Of a DNA stretch of 41,055 nucleotides, positions 37,142 through 41,055 are shown piece after piece. How positions within the stretch are numbered: position 1 is the first letter of the stretch; each line of letters opens with the position of its first letter. Both the position numbers and the translations under genes were made by a program. The notes under the pieces are model-generated. The model did no database searches. It saw nothing but the letters and a program-made list of their open reading frames with translations, and had not been told where the DNA came from. The stretch lies in NCBI GenBank assembly GCA_902559605.1, contig CACEIC010000001.1, positions 1 through 41,055 on the forward strand, written 5' to 3'. Origin of the DNA: an uncultured Pelagibacteraceae bacterium (lineage in GTDB: Bacteria > Pseudomonadota > Alphaproteobacteria > Pelagibacterales > Pelagibacteraceae).

Positions 37142-38308
37142 TCATTTACTAAAAAAATTAAAAAATGTTTCAAATATCCCTTGTTTTTTAACAATTATTG
37201 TTGGTATTTCGGAATTGATTATTTGATTTTTAAGACCACATTTACAGATTTGAACATCTGTCTCAGTATAAAAATTTATTGAATTGAATCCAAATCTATC
37301 ATTTAAATAAAAAGAATTATTATTAAATATTTTAGATCCTTCGCCAATTAGTAATAATTCTGAATCTACGGTATTATACTTACGACTATTAGCTTTTGCT
37401 TTTTTAAAGGTTAAATCTATAATTTCTTGAACTCTGTATAAGATGACTTTTTTTAGTAAATCAACCGAAATATTTTGTTTTATAATTTCATGAAATGTTA
37501 TGGAATTTTCCGAGTCATTATTTTCATACGAAAACTCGGTATCAGTTTTACTAAATAATTTTTTTAATTCTTCTGCGTTAATTTCTGAAATTTTAAAAAT
37601 TTGTGAAATATCTTTTGTTATATGGAAACCGCCAATTGGAATCGTTTCGATAAATTTCAATTTCCTATTCTCAAAAAAAATAAATGATGATCTTCTCCAT
37701 CCTATATCTAAAAAAGAAATTTTATTTTGATTTAATTTTTCTACATAAGATTGTGATTTTATATAAGATGTACAAAAGATATTTAAAATATTAAGGTTAT
37801 TTTTTATAAATCCATCTCTTATTTTCTTTATTAATATTTTAGGAAAACATATTATTTTAAAATCAACTTTTAGATTATTAGAGATCAATTTTTCTGTTGG
37901 AATTTCATAAAAAACTTTTTTGTTGTCGATTATACACTTATCCATAATTATCTGAGATAAATAATATTTATCATAATTTAAAGCAACAATTTGATTTAAT
38001 TCTAATATTAAGGATTTATATAATTTATTAATTTTTAAACTTTTATCTAAATTTTTTGTTAATGATATTCCTACAACAAATAACTCTTCAGAATCTAAAG
38101 TTAATATAACATCTTCGATATGATAAGAAATTTTTTTTTCAGCAATTTTTACAATTTTATTTACTGCTTCAAAATGGTTCTCAAAATCATTATTTATGTA
38201 TACATTTATTGAGTTCGAAAATTTTTCATTTAAATTAATATCAAAAGTAGAAAATCGAATTTTTGAAGATCCAAAATCAATAATATTAAAAAAATTTTTT
38301 TTACTCAT
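37142..38308 (-). CDS. ftsA: Cell division protein FtsA, divergent
   Basis: FtsA is an actin-like protein that tethers FtsZ to the membrane. The 388-residue protein is recognisable by position after ftsQ, overall size, the phosphate-1 motif NIIDFGSSKIRFSTF, PIGGFHITKDISQIFKIS, the adenosine segment LLLIGEGSKIF, and a C-terminal amphipathic membrane-binding helix (GIFETFFNFFSK). The phosphate-2 loop, normally DIGGGT, reads DIGWRRSSF at about residues 201-209, and the adenosine motif lacks the usual GG. Nucleotide binding may be altered. It overlaps ftsQ by 8 bases. There is no ftsZ behind it. It is much more Lys/Asn/Ile-rich than typical FtsA proteins. Confidence 0.85.
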   Translation of the reverse strand: MSKKNFFNIIDFGSSKIRFSTFDINLNEKFSNSINVYINNDFENHFEAVNKIVKIAEKKISYHIEDVILTLDSEELFVVGISLTKNLDKSLKINKLYKSLILELNQIVALNYDKYYLSQIIMDKCIIDNKKVFYEIPTEKLISNNLKVDFKIICFPKILIKKIRDGFIKNNLNILNIFCTSYIKSQSYVEKLNQNKISFLDIGWRRSSFIFFENRKLKFIETIPIGGFHITKDISQIFKISEINAEELKKLFSKTDTEFSYENNDSENSITFHEIIKQNISVDLLKKVILYRVQEIIDLTFKKAKANSRKYNTVDSELLLIGEGSKIFNNNSFYLNDRFGFNSINFYTETDVQICKCGLKNQIINSEIPTIIVKKQGIFETFFNFFSK

Positions 38309-38990
38309 TTTTTAGAATTAATCTATTTTCAACTCTTAAATCAATAATCGTATCTGATGCGATCTTATTACTTATTTTGAATTCTCTAAATAACTCTATT
38401 GCTTTAGAATAATTTTTATTCGGTAATTGAACTATAATATTATTTTTAAAATATAGATCCCATCTTTTATTCTTATGGAAATAATATCTATTTATATGAC
38501 TCAGGTTAACTTTTTGTTTTAAAAGTTCTTTCTGAAGAAGAATAAATTCATCTGGATTAAATTTTCCAAAAATGACTGGTAATTTTTTTTTGTTAATAAT
38601 ATCTTTTTCAAATATAAATTTTCCATTTAATCCTACAAAATGTTTTTTTTGATCTATGTATGTAATACCTATTAAACTAGTTTCTTGGGTTATTATATTA
38701 ATTGTTGAAGGATATTTTTTTTTGATATTTATGTTTTCAATAAAGTTGAGTTTATCTAGTCTTTCTATAAGAAAATTTTTGTTTACAAAAAAAATATTTT
38801 CACCTTTTAAAAAACTAGTATTTGATAAAATATTTTCACTAATTTCTTTTTTAACATTTTCAACTTCTACTTCTCTAACCTTAAAAACATTTTTCAAATT
38901 ACTTATTAAATTATTATTAAAGATTGTTGATATAAATAAAAATGAAACCAAATAAAAATATATTTTTTTTTTATTTATTGATTGAAGCAT
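38301..38990 (-). CDS. ftsQ: Cell division protein FtsQ
   Basis: FtsQ is the bitopic inner-membrane hub of the divisome, linking early and late division proteins. The 229-residue protein has a short cytoplasmic N-terminus, one membrane helix (about residues 10-24) and a periplasmic part. That part begins with a POTRA domain (FKVREVEVENVKKEISENIL; ENINIKKKYPSTINIITQE), then the FtsQ beta domain ending in TIIDLRVENRLILKNE. The sequence is divergent, but order and topology support the call. Its start lies 20 bases inside the end of ddl and its end 8 bases inside ftsA, so the cluster is read as one message. Confidence 0.88.
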   Translation of the reverse strand: MLQSINKKKIYFYLVSFLFISTIFNNNLISNLKNVFKVREVEVENVKKEISENILSNTSFLKGENIFFVNKNFLIERLDKLNFIENINIKKKYPSTINIITQETSLIGITYIDQKKHFVGLNGKFIFEKDIINKKKLPVIFGKFNPDEFILLQKELLKQKVNLSHINRYYFHKNKRWDLYFKNNIIVQLPNKNYSKAIELFREFKISNKIASDTIIDLRVENRLILKNE

Positions 38991-39891
38991 CTTTCAAAAT
39001 TTTTTTTATCAAATTTTTGAAAGTAATGTTATTAAAATTTGCTATTTCAGGCACTAGTGAGAGTGAGGTCATTCCTGGTTGTGTATTAGTTTCTAGTAAA
39101 TAAAAGGAGTTTTTATAATACCTAAAATCTGATCGTGTAACCCCTCTACAATTTAAAATTTTATGTGCTTTTAGAGCAATTTTTGTTAATTCCTGATATT
39201 TTCTTTTTGAAATTTCCACAGGAATTATATGCTCCGTTCTTGCTTTTGGGTTATATTTTGCTTGATAATCATAAAATTTTCTAGTTGGTCTAAGCTCAAT
39301 GGCTCCGAGCACTTTATTTTCTAAAATTGCAACTTGTATTTCTCTCCCAGGTATATATTTTTCCAATAAAACCTCTCCATATTCATTTAGTTTTGTAAGA
39401 GTTTTCAAAATATTATTTTTGTTACATATAAAAACATTTACACTAGAGCCTTCATTAAGAGGTTTTACAACTAGAGGAAAGCCAATTTTTTTTTGCAAAT
39501 TATTAATTAATTTTAACTTGTTTATATTATTTCTATAAGAGAATTTAAGATACTTAGGCGTCAAAATTTTATTTTTAATAAAAATTTTTTTTGACAGCTC
39601 CTTATCTATTGCTAAAGAAGACGATAATACGCCTGAATGAGTATATTTTACTTTTTCGGACTCTAAAATTGCTTGAATATAGCCATCTTCTCCATATCTG
39701 CCATGCAATAAATTTAATACTATATTTGGATTAAAGTTTCTTAATACTTTAACAAATTTACCATCAGGATTTACTACCTTAATTTTATATTTTCTATCTT
39801 TATTTAATTCTGAATAAACGCTTTTTGCAGTTTTTATACTAACTTCTTTTTCTTTTGAATATCCACCCGCCAAAATTAGAATTTTTTTCAT
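38971..39891 (-). CDS. ddl: D-alanine--D-alanine ligase
   Basis: Ddl joins two D-alanines with ATP for the peptidoglycan stem peptide. The 306-residue ATP-grasp protein shows GGYSKEKEVSIKTAKSVY at the N-terminus, NLLHGRYGEDGYIQAILE, the ATP-grasp lysine in FPLVVKPLNEGSSVNV, RGVTRSDFRYY and the metal/product-site ETNTQPGMTSLSLVPEIA at the C-terminus. All are standard for DdlB. It starts inside the last base of murB and overlaps ftsQ by 20 bases, the conserved alphaproteobacterial order. Confidence 0.95.
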   Translation of the reverse strand: MKKILILAGGYSKEKEVSIKTAKSVYSELNKDRKYKIKVVNPDGKFVKVLRNFNPNIVLNLLHGRYGEDGYIQAILESEKVKYTHSGVLSSSLAIDKELSKKIFIKNKILTPKYLKFSYRNNINKLKLINNLQKKIGFPLVVKPLNEGSSVNVFICNKNNILKTLTKLNEYGEVLLEKYIPGREIQVAILENKVLGAIELRPTRKFYDYQAKYNPKARTEHIIPVEISKRKYQELTKIALKAHKILNCRGVTRSDFRYYKNSFYLLETNTQPGMTSLSLVPEIANFNNITFKNLIKKILKDASINK

Positions 39892-40799
39892 TATTCTATA
39901 ATTTTGATTTCTAAATTAATATTAATCCCGGTTTTATCTTTAACATTTTTTTTTACAAAGTTTATTAAAGAGTTCATTTCTTCAAATGACGCATTTTTTT
40001 TATTAATAAAAAAATTTGAGTGTTTTTTTGATATACTGGCATCTCCAAAATTTATATTTTCTGGAACTGATTCTTTTATTAGTTCCCAAGCCTTTTTTGT
40101 TGTTTGATCAATTGGGTTTTTAAAAGTACTACCCCCAGTCTTAATTTTTGAGGGTTGAGAATTATTTTTTTTTATCGCAAATTCTTCCATCAAATTTTTT
40201 ATTTTACTTTTACTTAATAAATCACCTTTAAAAGTAGCACTTAAAAAAATTAAATTTTCGTTTAATTCTATTTTTCTATAATGAAATTTAATTTTGTTAG
40301 ATGGTATAACTTTTATATTTCCCTTTGTATCAATACATTGTAGAGAGATTAATTTGTCTTTAAACTCTGTCCCAAAACATCCAGAATTCATTTGAAGACC
40401 CCCTCCAACCGAACCAGGAATGCAGTACATAAATTCAAAACCACTTATTCCATTCTCTAGTGCAAATTCTGAAAGTTTTTTTTGTGAGCAAGCTGAGCCT
40501 GCTATTATCGTGTCTGGTTTTAATTTTGATAATGTACTAAAATTGTGGCTAAGTTTGATTATTACTCCTTCATAAGTATTATCTTTAAATAACACATTTG
40601 AACCCATTCCTAATATAAACATTTTTCCTCTATTATTATACAGTTTTAGGAATTCTTTTAATTCTATTAAATTTTTTGGTTTAAAAAATATTTTTGATTT
40701 GCCTCCTATATTAAACCAATTGAATTTTTTGATATCAGTATTAAAAAACAGATCTGCGTTATTTTTATTTTTAAAATCTTCAATATCTTTTAATTCCAT
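39891..40799 (-). CDS. murB: UDP-N-acetylenolpyruvoylglucosamine reductase MurB
   Basis: MurB reduces UDP-GlcNAc-enolpyruvate to UDP-MurNAc with NADPH and FAD. The 302-residue protein has the FAD-binding start (TDIKKFNWFNIGGKSKIFFK; GMGSNVLFKD), the family loop YCIPGSVGGGLQMNSGCFG, the catalytic serine in TGGSTFKNP, and a C-terminal NINLEIKIIE tail with the expected Glu. The start at 40799 lies one base after the murC stop. It is the second gene of the cell-wall cluster as seen in this window. Confidence 0.95.
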   Translation of the reverse strand: MELKDIEDFKNKNNADLFFNTDIKKFNWFNIGGKSKIFFKPKNLIELKEFLKLYNNRGKMFILGMGSNVLFKDNTYEGVIIKLSHNFSTLSKLKPDTIIAGSACSQKKLSEFALENGISGFEFMYCIPGSVGGGLQMNSGCFGTEFKDKLISLQCIDTKGNIKVIPSNKIKFHYRKIELNENLIFLSATFKGDLLSKSKIKNLMEEFAIKKNNSQPSKIKTGGSTFKNPIDQTTKKAWELIKESVPENINFGDASISKKHSNFFINKKNASFEEMNSLINFVKKNVKDKTGININLEIKIIE

Positions 40800-40800
40800 A

Positions 40801-41055
40801 TCAATTAAGATTTCTTACCCAATTTGTTATAGATCCTGCGCCCATAGCAATAAAAATTTTATTTCCAAAGGCAATGTTTTTAGTAATTTTTTTTAAATCT
40901 ATTTCATTTTTAAGCATTATCAAATTAACTTTAGAATTTTTTGCAATTAATTTTGCAAATGAAGTATATGAGAATCCTAACTTTATAGTTTCGCTAGCCT
41001 TATAAATTGGACAAAGTAAAACTGTGTTTGCATTTTTAAAACATTTAGAAAATTC
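40801..41055 (-). CDS. murC: UDP-N-acetylmuramate--L-alanine ligase MurC, C-terminal end, cut by window edge
   Basis: Only the last 84 codons are in the window; the gene continues beyond base 41055. The sequence EFSKCFKNANTVLLCPIYKA, followed by a helix (TSFAKLIAKN) and IFIAMGAGSITNWVRNLN just before the TGA at 40803-40801, matches the C-terminal domain of MurC. The family's GAG-x-I-T-x-W ending is unambiguous. MurC adds L-alanine to UDP-MurNAc. It is one base upstream of murB, in the standard order. Confidence 0.88.
   Translation of the reverse strand, partial: EFSKCFKNANTVLLCPIYKASETIKLGFSYTSFAKLIAKNSKVNLIMLKNEIDLKKITKNIAFGNKIFIAMGAGSITNWVRNLN

Overview
The window is 41 kb of very AT-rich, tightly packed bacterial DNA. 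No gap between genes exceeds about 220 bases, and ATGA or TAATG start/stop overlaps are common. The gene content points to a marine alphaproteobacterium of the SAR11 / Pelagibacterales type. The main evidence is a blue-tuned proteorhodopsin next to a ferredoxin/ferredoxin reductase pair, a eukaryote-like NADP isocitrate dehydrogenase, a two-cysteine alphaproteobacterial DksA, the murC-murB-ddl-ftsQ-ftsA-lpxC-bamD-ligA order, and the streamlining itself. This assignment comes from gene content and was not tested by database search. No tRNA, rRNA, CRISPR array, insertion sequence or prophage gene was seen.

Layout. (1) Bases 1-4942, minus strand: one apparent seven-gene operon, read psd, pssA, a GT8-like glycosyltransferase, rlmE, guaB, a TPR protein, guaA (cut by the window edge). 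(2) 4943-8886: icd (+), convergent with alaS (-). (3) 8887-13159, minus: recA with its own promoter, operator-like site and terminator, preceded by a cupin / GFA-fold / glycerate 3-kinase / TolC operon. (4) 13160-15000, plus: umuD-umuC, a DNA polymerase V-type mutagenic repair pair behind three 11-bp repeats that resemble the recA site. (5) 15000-18333, minus: a membrane glycosyltransferase, a possible tiny ORF, a GT2 glycosyltransferase and an exported polysaccharide-lyase-like protein. (6) 18407-21684: dksA (+), then GST, ferredoxin-NADP reductase, ferredoxin and proteorhodopsin (all -). (7) 21899-29550: prpE-like acyl-CoA synthetase plus an SMR transporter, dihydroorotase, YgfZ, a MazG-like pyrophosphohydrolase, fumC and an AsmA-like protein. 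(8) 29578-33275, plus: a UvrD/Rep-family helicase and an M24 aminopeptidase P. (9) 33255-41055, minus: ligA, bamD, lpxC, ftsA, ftsQ, ddl, murB and murC (cut by the window edge), i.e. the cell-wall/division cluster without ftsZ.

How it fits together. Most genes are core housekeeping: purine and phospholipid synthesis, the TCA cycle, peptidoglycan and envelope synthesis, replication and repair. The less ordinary material is the recA/umuDC damage-response block with matching candidate operators, the surface-polysaccharide block, and the light-driven proton pump with its own redox operon. Two features of core genes also deserve a second look: an IMP dehydrogenase without its regulatory CBS pair, and an FtsA with an altered phosphate loop in a cluster that has lost ftsZ. 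I did not find a clearly new multi-gene system. The best leads are the shared recA/umuD operators, the FtsA/FtsZ anomaly, the palindrome in the proteorhodopsin leader and the ambiguous small ORF at 16893-17006.
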